Positions 1 to 11,451 of a DNA stretch of 64,000 nt are shown one piece after another. The notes below the pieces were generated by a model. The model was given only the letters and a program-made list of their open reading frames with translations. It did no database searches and was not told where the DNA came from. Positions within the stretch are counted from its first letter, which is position 1, and the number at the start of each line of letters is the position of its first letter. The position numbers and the translations under genes were made by a program. Source of the stretch: Basidiobolus meristosporus CBS 931.73 (taxonomy: Eukaryota > Basidiobolomycota > Basidiobolomycetes > Basidiobolales > Basidiobolaceae); NCBI GenBank assembly GCA_002104905.1, contig MCFE01000014.1:1-64000 (forward strand), read 5' to 3'.

Positions 1-260
1 TCTGGTATCAAAGCTAGAGCTGTAGTGCTGGATTCTTTGTTTCAACCAAGAATAAAGATTTCACCTAGTTGGTGACCATCTCCCCCCTTCCCACTGAACA
101 GTGTCTTGAGCACTGAAGTGTGATCATTTCTTCCAATAAACTCACCATCCAACTCCCCTCAGCTACACAATCTTGTATCAAGGATACAACAGTAGCATGG
201 CTTCTTTGTCTCAGCTGAAATAAAGATTTCACCTGTTGATGATTGTCACCCCCCTAGCCC
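1..260 (+). repeat. Two diverged copies of a short repeat, possible retroelement end
   Basis: A motif of about 75 bases occurs twice, near 3-77 and near 173-250. Both copies read roughly 'tatcaa..ag..ac/gagc', then 'ttctttgt.tca', then 'aataaagatttcacct', then a C-rich run. The first copy begins with TGGTATCA, which resembles the initiator-tRNA primer site of some retrotransposons, but no element can be delimited because the window starts here. The copies are diverged and no reading frame is evident. Confidence 0.35.
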
Positions 261-789
261 TTGCCAACTCTCATCCAGTAACTGAAGCTAGCCACAAAGT
301 TGCGGAAAGCCAAAGGCCCAAAGATCTGGCCCTTAATCATCTTTGTGCACCTTGGCAGAGTTACCTAAAGGCCATAACCCTTTCTTTGAAAAAGTGATTC
401 CAGGTTTTGCATTAATATTCATCATATTGACAAGCGTAACTTTGATTGTTTACTTAAGAGATTGGAGAACTCTTGGCTGTCTTCTTCATTTTTACATATA
501 GTAATTGAGTACCTACTTAGAAAAACAAGATTTCACCATAATGGTAGCTTTCCCTTCCCCTTGTCATTCCTCCGAATCCTAGTATTGTCATCCCATTTAG
601 TGAAATATCTGTCCCTTTGATTGACATTCCAATATATTTGGCTATGGGGGAAGATTACAGTATAAATACTACTTTTAATTCAGAAGTATGAAATGAAATG
701 ATAATATGAAGTTAACTATGTATATATCTAGGATTATGATCAATAACTTGTCAACGTCAAGATCACATGCAGCTGGCAAGATCTGTTGC
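261..789. other. Intergenic, nothing recognised
   Basis: AT-rich sequence downstream of the lactate dehydrogenase stop. A short open frame at 706-996 overlaps that gene antisense and is not credible. I see no RNA gene or repeat. Confidence 0.5.
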
Positions 790-1701
790 TTAGTCGCACT
801 CAACAAGAGCGGCCTTCATGGCAGCAACTGCGTTATCCATCTTCTTCTGCTCAGCATCGTTGAGCTGAATATTGATGGGTGCCTCGACTCCGTTGGCCCC
901 AATGATGGCAGGCATCGATACGTAAGAGTTGTACTTTTCGCTATAGCAGGAGATGGGACGGATATCGCGACGGTCATGGAGAACAGAGTCACATAGGGAA
1001 GCTACACAAGCGCCAATACCGTAATAGGTAGCTCCCTTACGGTCGATGATCTCGTAAGCCTTACGGGATACTTCATATTGAAGTTGTTCGAGGTCAACTC
1101 CTTGCATTTGAGGGTAGTCAACAAGGGGAACTCCGCCAACACGGGCTGAAGACCAGGCAACAAACTGATTATCTCCGTGCTCACCCATCGCATAGCAATG
1201 AATGGCGGGTTCACTGACACCGATGATCTGGGAGAGTTTGAGTCGAAGTCGTCCAGAGTCAAGAAAAGTACCGGAACCAAACACCTGGTTTTTGGGGAGG
1301 CCGGAGATTTTCTGAGCAATGTGAGTAAGGACGTCAACGGGGTTGGCAACAAGCATGATCTTTGCGGTAGGCTTTATGGGAGCCATACCATTGATTACAC
1401 TGCTGAGGATGTTGAAATTTTTGGCAATCAATTGGAGACGGGTCTCGCCAGGGCGTTGATTGGCACCAGCGGTAATTACAATGATATCGGCTTGACCAGC
1501 TTCTTGGTAGGTGCTTACTCTCACCTTGGTGGATGAGAGAAACTGGGAATCCGACAAATCAAGCGCCTGTCCTTCAGCAACCTTTTGGTTGATGTCAACC
1601 ATCAAAAGCTGACAGGAGACATTACGAAGAATGATTGAGGAAGCGCAAGAGGCGCCAACAGCACCACATCCGATGATAGCAATGGTCTTGTTAGCGGGCA
1701 T
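790..1701 (-). CDS. ldhA: L-lactate dehydrogenase
   Basis: NAD-dependent cytosolic enzyme interconverting pyruvate and L-lactate. The single-exon 303-residue protein has the Rossmann signature GCGAVG near residues 12-17, the coenzyme-loop segment ANQRPGETRL, VANPVDVLTH, the GSGTFLDSGRLR segment, and the active-site GEHGDN with the catalytic His. The Gln of ANQRPG lies at the position (Q102 of classical numbering) that selects lactate over malate, where malate dehydrogenases carry Arg, so LDH is preferred over MDH. The wording (GQADI.VITAGA, NFN.L...I.GM.PI.P) closely follows the Rhizopus LdhA family. The ATG at 1701 sits right before the Rossmann fold and a TATATATA stretch lies about 60 bp upstream. 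Length is normal for the family (about 310-320) and no lesion is visible. Confidence 0.93.
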   Translation of the reverse strand: MPANKTIAIIGCGAVGASCASSIILRNVSCQLLMVDINQKVAEGQALDLSDSQFLSSTKVRVSTYQEAGQADIIVITAGANQRPGETRLQLIAKNFNILSSVINGMAPIKPTAKIMLVANPVDVLTHIAQKISGLPKNQVFGSGTFLDSGRLRLKLSQIIGVSEPAIHCYAMGEHGDNQFVAWSSARVGGVPLVDYPQMQGVDLEQLQYEVSRKAYEIIDRKGATYYGIGACVASLCDSVLHDRRDIRPISCYSEKYNSYVSMPAIIGANGVEAPINIQLNDAEQKKMDNAVAAMKAALVECD

Positions 1702-3650
1702 ATCTTTGTAGAGTAGTTGTGATAACTAAGCGTAGTTGCTGTTTCAAGATGGTTAGGAGTGAGATATATATACTGAAAGATTGCCAACCACCCCTGATTG
1801 ATAGAAGCCAGCTGGTTTAGCAGCCACTTCAAAGGGTACGTACAGCTCCATATGGAACCGTCGATAAGAATTCCATCTACCAAAGCTTAAAGGATACATT
1901 GAAGTGGATTCTAGTGGCAACTGGATGATTTGTCTTATCTTACTTGTTTTGTGCCTTTTCTAAGAATCATTGAAGATTTGATAATCATTATCTCGATAAG
2001 CAAAGTTCTTTTCCGCAAATAACGGTCTACCTTTTACTACCTCACAAGCAGAATAAATTTACTTTTCGCTTTCGAATATCAAGCACTACTACATTGGTGA
2101 AGCATTTTTACATTACCGCAATATGTATGAATGACTACTGAAAGATAAAGACTGATGTTACCATCTGACTCAAGATAAGCACTGATATCATTAATAAACC
2201 AATGATGTGTATTTGACTCAAGGCCTTATCAGCCTCTATTAAGCATGTACCTCTCTTGGAATGAACAAGTATGGATCATCCACTCGGATCATCTTCCAAT
2301 ATCTGGGCAGATTTCGTGCATTAGGCAAGTATGCAGGGACTGCAAAAAATTACCCAACTTAATCCGGGAAAATCCGGTGACTTTGAAACTAAGAACTATT
2401 TCTCACTAATAGACTAACACACAGGCCTTCACAAATTCATTTAACTAGATTTGGTAAATCCAGTGACCTGGGAAGCGAGGTGCTCATGCCCCTATTTGAC
2501 AGTAGTTAAGTGTCTATGCAATGTCACTAATCCTGGCAATCTTCCTGAACGTAGCAGCTGGCTGGTAAACCTGAGTTAAAATCGAAATGAATCCGTCAGT
2601 CTGGAGAAGATACCTCATGAGAAAGCTGCTTACCAAAATAACCATCATCTAGAGTACCGGAACAAGCATCGGTGCACCAAATCACGATACAACACGTGCT
2701 TCGCCATCAGTAGCAAAGGTAGTAGATAATTGCTGGAGCAACTAATAGCTAATGCAGAACAACCGGTTTTAATGTAGCGACGAAGGATAAGCGCTTATTT
2801 AGCGCAACGATAGTGTGAAAGTCTAGCGGTACTAACATTATTGATCAGCTTGAGGATGGACACTATATCGTATCATAGAGGAAGAAACATTGCGAGGTGA
2901 ATTCACAACCATGGGCATCGGCGCACCATTAGAATCGACCAGTTAAATTGATCGAAAAATTCCCAAACTTGGATATATCTCAGTAAACATAGGCCACATA
3001 TAGCTAATCTCGCATTAATGCTCCGATTGCTTCTGAAAAAGCATAATACGGAAATAAGAGAATCACCATGATTGTCTGGTATTCAGAAGTATTTTTTCTT
3101 GCTCTGAGCTTGGTTTTATCCGCAGATATACTATCAATTGGGCATAATCATCATGGCTTGGTATCTGTTGGATATATAGCTCTATGGATCCGTTACCATG
3201 ATTTGTTGTCGGTTGATATGCTCCGAAAGATTGGTCTACAGTTAAATGAATAATTCACAGTATACGTGGCTTCAATGAATTATGACAGATATCTCTTTCA
3301 TTTATCCCATCCCATTCGCCGCGACATACCGCTGCGATACTTGAGGTGGAACGACCGAGTAAGTCGAAATCATGGTTAGTTCACTTGATAAAGTTGTGAC
3401 CGAATCCACTTTGGTATATTGCCATATGCATCAACAGAAGCAATATTGCGCTTGGCGTACATATCTTTACTACGAACTCGTTAGTAATCTCCGCCTATCT
3501 TCAGTCATCGAGATTTTGTGATTAAATTGGAGCAAGCCACTTATTAACTGCACCTGCTGAAGATGAGGACGCCTTCTTTCTAAACAAACCCTCTTTGGTT
3601 TTTATGCCAACCTCGTTTGAGACTATTTGGTAATGTAATAGGCTGTTTTG
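1702..3650. other. Long intergenic stretch, nothing recognised
   Basis: About 2 kb of AT-rich DNA. A TATATATATCTC stretch at about 1762-1773 on the minus strand could serve the lactate dehydrogenase promoter. The only open frames are short (61-93 codons) with no family features. No tRNA, LTR or tandem array is visible. Confidence 0.45.
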
Positions 3651-3654
3651 TGCG

Positions 3655-3790
3655 CCACCATAGAAACCTAAATTGGTTAGATGAGATGTGTTACCCAGGA
3701 CACAGATTAGAAATACCTACAGATCTTGATTCGAGTTAATCATGCTTCCTCAATCGCTATAACACATTGATTAGGCAACAAAGTATGAGC
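3655..3790. repeat. Repeat block A (diverged) of the lipase array
   Basis: Most diverged of three related blocks, the others lying near 6470-6800 and 9541-9860. Shared words include 'aaattggtt.gatt/gat', 'ccaggtagat/ccaggacaca', 'ttagattgga/ttagaaat', 'cttacagatcttgatt', and 'taa.tgcttcc'. One such block precedes each lipase copy by about 0.5-1 kb on the 3-prime side of the gene. It seems to be part of an ancestral duplicated unit. Confidence 0.5.
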
Positions 3791-4555
3791 TTGTTTCATA
3801 TTAAGGCCCAGTTTTTTTCGAGTCTAGTTTGTTTGAATGATGCAAAAATTAGACCGATCCTAAGTCAATGCATACGAACTGATGGATATTCTGTTTGATA
3901 CTCATAGAAGTCGATTCTGGGCTAAAACTTTAGCCCCGTAGTGTATACCGTTCTACTGCTTTGTACCTTTTGATGCTGCGGTAATCATCAATCACGCTAT
4001 ACAACTCACTTGAAGCTTTCACATACCTACTACTCAAATGCTCATATATCCGGCTTGTAGCTGACTTTTTGTATTATAGCCCACTCCTGAATATGTTAAC
4101 GTCCGTCATCAGATTATTGATTTACTTGCTAATGCATCTTGTGGCCTAAGCGTGACTTCGATTAGATATAACCAAACTTGCTATTTTAACTATAAAAGGC
4201 CCTTTTGCTCAGAATCACCTTAAGTGCGGATTAGACAAGATCAACCCCCTTGTCGGTGGAAATATCTTGTGTTAAAATATTGACCCCGGATGCCAACTGA
4301 TGATGTTGGCTTCAAAAAATAAGCCATCGACAGGCCAGTCGCTCATTACGTTTTATATTACATCTGGCTTGGTAATATTAGAATCTGTTTACACATAATG
4401 TGTTATTGGATTGGAAGGTTCGGTGATGAAAAACGTCAAGTCATGAGGGAAACAATGCCACTTAATCATCACTCCCTCAGGAATTTGAAACAATCTCGGA
4501 ATGAACCACATCTATGACCTATCGCAACCAGAAGTTCATCTCAAGTACTAAAAGG
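3791..4555. other. Intergenic, nothing recognised
   Basis: AT-rich spacer between repeat block A and the duplicated lipase segment. No credible open frame, RNA gene or repeat is visible. Confidence 0.45.
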
Positions 4556-4695
4556 AAACTCCCCATGATCATTCCCGAATGGTCAGATCAGCATTTTACC
4601 GGGAATGAGTTTATGCCAAGCCAAATATGGTGATTCATCTAGATCAACACTTTTATTAACTTGGGTATGGAAAAGTATCAGATAAGCAGATACGT

Positions 4696-5743
4696 CTAAA
4701 GGAAATAAAGCAGCTTATCGCATCCTGGGCCAAAATGAATGTCCCAGTATTTGACATGTGCAGCGGGGCTCATGGGGAACTGTCCAGCATTGCAGTGCTT
4801 ATCCTCAATGAATGTTCCATTGACTATATCGTGGCAATCAACAGTGACCTCATCATAGTTGATCCAGATTTCGTGAGGGGTATGGAGATAGCCAAATGCC
4901 TCGGGTGGACTCTAGGGACAATGTCGTTCTGGTTTGTAACCCGGCAGAGCTTCTGGTAGTCCTCCTCGCCGTTGGTGATGGTAGAGTAGGCTAGCTTGGC
5001 AAATGCCTCATCTCCGACTCTGGGTGAGCCATAGTTGTGCAACCGGATTCTACTGACGTCCACCACACTCAGCAGTTCCGGCTCAAACGAGTCCTCGTGC
5101 TCAGGATTGAGGTAGATCTGCTTGATGTCTAGGGCACCGAGTGTAGCCACGGCAGCTCCCAAGGAGTGACCGGTAACAAGAAGCTCGTAATCGGACGACT
5201 TGCTTCCGATGATCGAAAGAGTCTTGGCCAAGCCGGCCTTGACTTGCGCTGAAACACTGGTGGCAGCCTCGTAGAACCCGCGATGCACCCTGGTGTTGGG
5301 GTACTCCTTAGGGTACACAAAGGACTTGGGGATGAAGTCGAAATCCAGGATCCAGTTTTCTAGGTTAGCAGAGCTGATTCAAATTGTTAGATCTGTCATG
5401 TCCAGATAACTGATTAGTTCAGGAAAACCTACCCTCTGTAGCTGACAACGACCTGCTTGTCTTGCTCATTGTATCCGATGTAGCCGGCCATCTCGGTGGT
5501 ACTGTTCTGGAAGTAGGTGGTTACATTGAGGCTACCAGTGCAGCGATGTCCACACGACCAATCCATGATCTTGTCTTCCTTGCAGTAGGCAACAGAGGCA
5601 TATCTGGCCGAGGCCTTCAGCATAGCCAGGGTGTCGCTGTCAATTGCTTTGTACGCATCAGCAGCTGAGTTGGAGCTTGGGTCACTCCAAGGGAAGGCAG
5701 CGGCAGCACCGAGGAACAGAAGGCAGAAGCTTTTGGATAGCAT
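4696..5743 (-). pseudogene. Class-3 lipase, copy 1, frameshifted
   Basis: Secreted triacylglycerol lipase of the Rhizomucor/fungal class-3 family. Exons are 5433-5743 and 4696-5373; the 59-bp intron is GTAGGT...CAG. I start at 5743 (MLSKSFCLLF, a signal peptide), not at the in-frame ATG at 5767, because a TATAAATA box lies at 5775-5782. The nucleophile GHSLG and the catalytic Asp in QNDIVPRV are present. At about 4906-4908 one G is missing compared with copy 3 (GGTGG for GGTGGG), so the frame runs to a stop at 4824. The downstream sequence, with the catalytic-His segment and its own stop at 4696-4698, survives out of frame. The predicted product has about 286 residues instead of about 330 and lacks the catalytic His, so it should be inactive. 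A repeated assembly error is possible but less likely, as copy 2 shows the same gap. Confidence 0.85.
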
Positions 5744-5774
5744 TGTGTGAATATGACCAACACGCACAGAACGT

Positions 5775-5782
5775 TATTTATA
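5775..5782 (-). promoter_or_regulatory. TATA box of lipase copy 1
   Basis: TATAAATA on the minus strand, about 32 bases upstream of the chosen ATG at 5743. The same box stands at the matching place before the other two copies, so the in-frame ATG 24 bases further upstream would fall before or at the transcription start. Confidence 0.55.
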
Positions 5783-5958
5783 CTCACCGAAAGCGACCTC
5801 TTGCGGTCCCTCTCAATACTTTACCCGGACTGACAACGGTCAACGAGACTTCCACATTTTACCCGTAGGTTGTATCTGGAAGATAAGCTCCAATTTTGGA
5901 TAAATTGCTGGATGATTTTGAACACAAGCTCAGCTGTCCCTCGTGGCCCAAACGTGGC

Positions 5959-6469
5959 GCGTATCCCCCCCCCGAGAACCGAGTGGATTAATAACTGTAT
6001 TATTCTCCCCATGGTGGACTGTTTTTGGAATCATGTCTACTGATTCGGAAGAAGATAGACATATCGCTGCCTTAAACCAATGCGTATTGTTACTTTGAAG
6101 CAAGACTTATGCGATTCTATCATTTGTACAGCTCTTGAATATTATATATATCATTTACTTCAGTTCTCTGGCTGGTAGTTTGAAATACAAATGGTCTTAG
6201 GGCTCGAATCTACTTACTGAATTGGTATTTAGCTCTCTCGCTCTCTTGACACCAACATTCGTTAGGTTGGTGTCAATGTTGATATCCATGGTTAGTTGTG
6301 TATTCTTACGGGGTTACGGGGATCCCAAATTTCGGCAAAATGCTCTCTGAAGCGCTCTTAGCCCTGTCGTAGTTTAATCAGGGGCTCACATAAAGCGGCG
6401 AGGTATTTCTACCTAAATATAATTAGAACTAAAACACCTCCCTAGTGACATATATGACAATCAATAATA
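5959..6469. other. Intergenic, small inverted repeat only
   Basis: Unique AT-rich spacer. A small inverted repeat 'gacaccaacattcg...aggttggtgtc' lies near 6249-6273. No gene is recognised. Confidence 0.4.
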
Positions 6470-6800
6470 AACCATGGAAATCCGGAATAAATTCGGACAG
6501 ATATAACGCATACGGACGCGTTAATCGAGATAAAGCTGTCCTTAGAGTCAAGGAAAGCTGTATTCGAAATGCTAAATTGGTTGGATTAGAGGTATCGACG
6601 GTGATACCAGGTAGATCGTTTAGATTGGAACCTCTTACAGATCTTGATCCAAGTTAATAAATGCTTCACTATCACTAAAGCTATTTCATAGGGCAATGCA
6701 GGGTGGCGCTGCTACCATAAAAGGCTAGTACGCCTTCCAGTCCTGTATATTCACATGATATTCAACACTGAGAATCTTAGGTCAACAGATACGAAATGAT
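6470..6800. repeat. Repeat block B of the lipase array
   Basis: About 330 bases clearly homologous to 9541-9860 (shared 'ggtgataccaggtagatc', 'ttacagatcttgat', 'catttcatagggcaatgcag', 'gtcaac.gatacgaaatga'). An open frame of 70 codons at 6445-6657 runs through it, but block C breaks that frame, so there is no sign of coding conservation. Confidence 0.65.
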
Positions 6801-7278
6801 AAGCATTCTGATTTCTGCTAAAATTTTTGCCACCTATCGCATTATTTGTTGCTTACCGACAGTTCTTGCATCTGTAAAACAGGCGGTATGAGCATATTGT
6901 CCAGGTACAACGCACTTACGTCAGATAACGGAGAGTTGTATGTTGTTCTATTGATCAGACAGAATACCGTCAGCTATTCATATTTGTTGATTTGTAATTT
7001 ATGAATTGCCCCTCCGTGCTGAGTTGGGGTAGTAAACTAATTCTTTGTTACACCAAGGCAAAGCTTACCTCATTGTGGTTTGTTGACTTGATCGACGGGA
7101 GTTAATTCCGTAAGATTATTTGATCAATCCTTATTTTATTGTGGTATTGATCATGGTGCCAGAGAGTGCTGTATATTTTGCTATTGATTTAATAAATTAG
7201 GGTCATAGCAATATTGGAACCTTAACTCCAGCATCTAGGCTTAAATCACCTTAAAATACTAGCAAAAAATTAACACGA
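6801..7278. other. Intergenic, nothing recognised
   Basis: AT-rich spacer between repeat block B and the second lipase segment. No open frame, RNA gene or repeat is supported. Confidence 0.4.
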
Positions 7279-7418
7279 AAACTCCCCATGCTCATTTCCA
7301 AACGGTCAGATCAGCATTTTGCCGGGAATGAGTTTATGCCAAGCCAAATATGGTAATTCATCTAGATCAACACTTTTATTAACTTGGGTATGGAAAAGTA
7401 TCAGATAAGCAGATACGT

Positions 7419-8464
7419 CTAAAGGAAATAAAGCAGCTTATCGCATCCTGGGCCAAAATGAATGTCCCAGTATTTGACATGTGCAGCGGGGCTCATGGGG
7501 AACTGTCCAGCATTGCAGTGCTTATCCTCAATGAATGTTCCATTGACTATATCGTGGCAATCAACAGTGACCTCATCATAGTTGATCCAGATTTCGTGAG
7601 GGGTATGGAGATAGCCGAATGCCTCGGGTGGACTCTAGGGACAATGTCGTTCTGGTTTGTAACCCGGCAGAGCTTCTGGTAGTCCTCCTCGCCGTTGGTG
7701 ATGGTAGAGTAGGCTAGCTTGGCAAACGCCTCATCTCCAACTCTGGGTGAGCCATAGTTGTGCAACCGGATTCTACTGACGTCCACCACACTCAGCAGTT
7801 CCGGCTCAAACGAGTCCTCGTGCTCAGGATTGAGGTAGATCTGCTTGATGTCTAGGGCACCGAGTGTAGCCACGGCAGCTCCCAAGGAGTGACCGGTAAC
7901 AAGAAGCTCGTAATCGGACGACTTGCTTCCGATGATCGAAAGAGTCTTGGCCAAGCCGGCCTTGACTTGCGCTGAAACACTGGTGGCTGCCTCGTAGAAC
8001 CCGCGATGCACCCTGGTGTTGGGGTACTCCTTAGGGTACACAAAGGACTTGGGGATGAAGTCGAAATCCAGGATCCAGTTTTCTAGGTTAGCAGAGCTGA
8101 TTCAAATTGTTAGATCTGTCATGTCCATAACTGATTGGTTCAGGAAAACCTACCCTCTGTAGCTGACAACGACCTGCTTGTCTTGCTCATTGTATCCGAT
8201 GTAGCCGGCCATCTCGGTGGTACTGTTCTGGAAGTAGGTGGTTACATTGAGGCTACCAGTGCAGCGATGTCCACACGACCAATCCATGATCTTGTCTTCC
8301 TTGCAGTAGGCAACAGAGGCATATCTGGCCGAGGCCTTCAGCATAGCCAGGGTGTCGCTGTCAATTGCTTTGTACGCATCAGCAGCTGATTTGGAGCTTG
8401 GGTCACTCCAAGGGAAGGCAGCGGCAGCACCGAGGAACAGAAGGCAGAAGCTTTTGGATAGCAT
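7419..8464 (-). pseudogene. Class-3 lipase, copy 2, same frameshift as copy 1
   Basis: Exons are 8154-8464 and 7419-8096. The signal peptide (MLSKSFCLLF), the GHSLG nucleophile and the QNDIVPRV Asp are retained. The same single G is missing at about 7629-7631, moving the frame to a stop at 7547 and placing the catalytic-His segment (stop at 7419-7421) out of frame. Sharing the lesion with copy 1 implies that it arose before the 1.4-kb duplication, or spread by gene conversion. The intron is GTAGGT...CAG and is 2 bases shorter than in copy 1. Confidence 0.85.
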
Positions 8465-8495
8465 TGTGTGAATATGACCAACACGCACACAACGT

Positions 8496-8503
8496 TATTT
8501 ATA
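8496..8503 (-). promoter_or_regulatory. TATA box of lipase copy 2
   Basis: TATAAATA on the minus strand, 32 bases upstream of the ATG at 8464, in the same relative position as in the other copies. Confidence 0.55.
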
Positions 8504-8719
8504 CTCACCGAAAGCGACCTCTTGCGGTCCCTCTCAATACTTTACCCGGACTGACAACGGTCAACGAGACTTCCACATTTTACCCGTAGGTTGTATCTGG
8601 AAGATAAGCGCCAATTTTGGATAAATTGCTGGATGATTTTGAACACAAGCTCAGCTGTCCATCGTGGCCCAAACGTGGCTTTGAATAGGTGTACATAGAT
8701 GGGATGTTAGTTGTTGGTA

Positions 8720-9540
8720 AGATGATACATCCTACTCGGTAAGTACCTATGGTGATATGACTTATGGTCTATATGAACTTCCTAAACTGTACTATCTTCT
8801 CCATGGAGGGCTTACCGATCTCTTTAGAATCAGACGCAGAGAGCAAATTGCTTCCATTCTCTAAAGTGGTATTCTTAGCATGAGTCAATGCTCTCCTGAA
8901 ATTTACATTAGTGAAAACTGACACCAATATAGCTTCCTTAAGGCCTTTTCGGGTCCCTGCAATGTAAGAGTACTTGATTTACATTAACAAATGAGACGCA
9001 CTAGTGTATGGCACTCAAAGTGGGGTCATCAAGATATGGCGATATTATGGCAAGACTAATAGTATGTTCGATGCTTTACCCACCAAGGCTGAATAAGGTC
9101 TTAAGCGAGGAATTAGTCTTATCGCTAACATTATGAATAGCCTTTACAGCTTTCATAATCGACATCCATGACCTACGCAAATACTTTGGATGGATGATTG
9201 GAATGTTAAATCTTGTATGATTTGGTTCATATCATTGAATGAGTAATTGATAGTGATGCCATTCTTTCGCAACTTGCGGACTGAAGCATCAATTACAGCG
9301 GTGTGATCCCTGATATTGACAGTAGCTAGACTGATGATAACATTGTCCAGCTGCTCTTAGTTACATGTTTTTTCCGAAATTCGGAACAGACTCATGAAAG
9401 TTGAATCTTTCACAACACAACCTAGAGCTTACAGTTACGGTCTTTTGGACACAATATAATTGCTACCAAAATACATGTCCATTGGTTTGTATGAAAGCCA
9501 ATAATTTCAACGTAGATTTTCGCACATGCACACGTGAGAA
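8720..9540. other. Intergenic, nothing recognised
   Basis: About 800 bases of AT-rich DNA without a credible open frame. It ends at repeat block C. Confidence 0.4.
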
Positions 9541-9860
9541 TTCCAAATGAATTCGGGTAGATACAACACATACGGAGACGTAAATCTTGATGAAGCTGGC
9601 CTAGGAGCCAAGCAATGCTGCTTCTCGAAAAGGCTAAATTGGTCGGATTGGATGTATCGGTGGTGATACCAGGTAGATCATTTAGATTGGAAACTCTTAC
9701 AGATCTTGATTCAGGTTAGTAAATGCTTCCACCATTACCAAAGCCATTTCATAGGGCAATGCAGCATGGCGTTGTTACTATAAAAAATTAGACTGTTTTC
9801 CAATCCTGAAGATTTACATGATAAGTAACACCGAAGAATCTGTGGTCAACAAATACGAAA
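9541..9860. repeat. Repeat block C of the lipase array
   Basis: Homologous to block B (6470-6800) with substitutions and indels that break the reading frame open in B. It lies in the same orientation and order relative to the next lipase copy, which supports a duplicated unit of roughly 2.7-3.0 kb. Confidence 0.65.
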
Positions 9861-10369
9861 TGACAAATATTCTGATTTCCACTATAGATTTGGAGACCTG
9901 TTGCATAATCGTGATGCAAAGGACATCAATGAAGTATATTTCGGAAGAAGCTCCCGTTTTCTCACTATACATCAAAGTAGTACAATATACCACATGACAG
10001 AGCTTATCAAAGACCTGAGTGTATTTCGACTGATTATATTCAGATATAACACTTTCTTGTAGTGTCTTCAGTACAATTTGTTTAATCGCTTTCCGTGTCA
10101 ATCAGAGTAGAAAAACGATTTAATGGTAGAACCAAATACTGCGACTGGTTCTTCCAATATCCTAAGAGGTGATTATTGCGATCACATCGATCGTAGCAAA
10201 AATGATACACCAAATAAATCTTGGCAAAATACTAGGAGAAACTGTTTGCATAAGCCGGCTAGAATACAAAACGCAGGACTTCTATAGCGATGAGAAATTT
10301 ATTCTAAACTCAATCAAGTTGGGTGGTATATTTGACATAATAATTTCTTTCAAGAGAATGGAAAAGCCA

Positions 10370-11420
10370 TTAGATTAGCTTATATAGCTCAGAACCACAC
10401 CCTGGCCCAAATTGGACATCCCAGTATTTGATATGAGCAAGAATACTCATGGGGAATTGTCCAGCATTACAGTGCTTATCCTCAACGAATGTTCCGTTGA
10501 CTATATCGTGGCAATCAACAGTGACCTCATCATAGTTGATCCAGATTTCGTGAGGGGTATGGAGATAGCCGAATGCCTCGGGTGGGACTCTAGGGACAAT
10601 GTCGTTCTGGTTTGTAACCCGGCAGAGCTTCTGGTAGTCCTCCTCGCCGTTGGTGATGGTAGAGTAGGCTAGCTTGGCAAATGCCTCATCTCCGACTCTG
10701 GGTGAGCCATAGTTGTGCAACCGGATTCTACTGACGTCCACCACACTCAGCAGTTCCGGCTCAAACGAGTCCTCGTGCTCAGGATTGAGGTATATCTGCT
10801 TGATATCCAGAGCGGCGAGTGTAGCCGCGGCAGCTCCCAAGGAGTGACCGGTAACAAGAAGCTCGTAATCGGACGACTTGCTTCCGATGATCGAAAGAGT
10901 CTTGGCCAAGCCGGCCTTGACTTGCGCTGAAACACTGTTGGCAGCCTCGTAGAACCCACGATGCACCCTGGTGTTGGGGTACTCCTTAGGGTACACAAAG
11001 GACTTGGGGATGAAGTCGAAATCCAGGATCCAGTTTTCTAGGTTAGAAGTGCTGATTCAAATTGTTAGATCTTTCATGTCCGATAACTGATTAGTTCAGG
11101 AAAACCTACCCTCTGTAGCTGACAACAATCTGCTTATCTTGCTCATTGTATCCGATGTAGCCGGCCATCTCGGTGGTACTGTTCTGGAAGTAGGTGGTTA
11201 CATTGAGGCTACCAGCGCAGCGATGTCCACACGACCAATCCATGATCTGATCTTCAGTGCAGTATGCAACAGCAGAATATCTGGCCGAGGCCTTCAGCAT
11301 AGCCAGGGTGTCGCTGTCAATTGCTTTGTACGCATCAGCAGCTGAGTTGGAGCTTGGGTCACTCCAAGGGAAGGCAGCGGCAGCACCGAGGAACAGAAGG
11401 CAGAAGCTTTTGGATAGCAT
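10370..11420 (-). CDS. Secreted class-3 triacylglycerol lipase, copy 3, intact
   Basis: Extracellular alpha/beta-hydrolase that cleaves triacylglycerols. Exons are 11110-11420 and 10370-11051, giving about 330 residues. The signal peptide is at residues 1-18 (MLSKSFCLLFLGAAAAF). The oxyanion-region SYRGTSNLENW spans the splice junction, the nucleophile is GHSLG near Ser174, the catalytic Asp is in QNDIVPRV, and the catalytic His is probably in the C-terminal ILAHIKYWD. Paired Cys (CGHRC; CHD...KHC; GPGCGSE) suggest disulphides. Unlike copies 1 and 2 it keeps GGTGGG at about 10580-10585 and therefore the full C-terminus. It is more diverged from copies 1 and 2 than they are from each other, and its last residues differ. 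The TATA box is at 11452-11459. Confidence 0.92.
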
Positions 11421-11451
11421 TGTGTGAATATGACCAACACGCACACAACGA

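Larger units (their letters stand above)
4556..5958. repeat. Segmental duplication, left copy (contains lipase copy 1)
   Basis: This 1.4-kb stretch is almost identical to 7279-8679, with a few substitutions and small indels. It carries the lipase gene plus its promoter and 3-prime flank. Homology starts near the shared 'ggtcagatcagcatttt' and ends at 'acgtggc' (5952-5958), after which this copy diverges while the middle and right copies still agree ('tttgaataggtgta'). Confidence 0.85.
7279..8679. repeat. Segmental duplication, right copy (contains lipase copy 2)
   Basis: Near-identical partner of 4556-5958. Differences include a 2-base gap in the lipase intron region (near 8127) and scattered substitutions. 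On the promoter side its similarity to copy 3 continues past 8679 ('tttgaataggtgta'), which copy 1 lacks. Confidence 0.85.

Noticed and set aside
706-996. 96-codon open frame on the plus strand
   Set aside because: Antisense to the 3-prime end of the lactate dehydrogenase gene and without any motif.
4735-4959. 74-codon plus-strand open frame, repeated at 7458-7682
   Set aside because: It is the reverse strand of the lipase C-terminal coding region; its repetition only reflects the segmental duplication.
6445-6657. 70-codon open frame over repeat block B
   Set aside because: The homologous block C has frame-breaking changes and there is no recognisable domain.
10169-10378. 69-codon plus-strand open frame next to lipase copy 3
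   Set aside because: AT-rich low-complexity frame overlapping the lipase 3-prime end, with no support.
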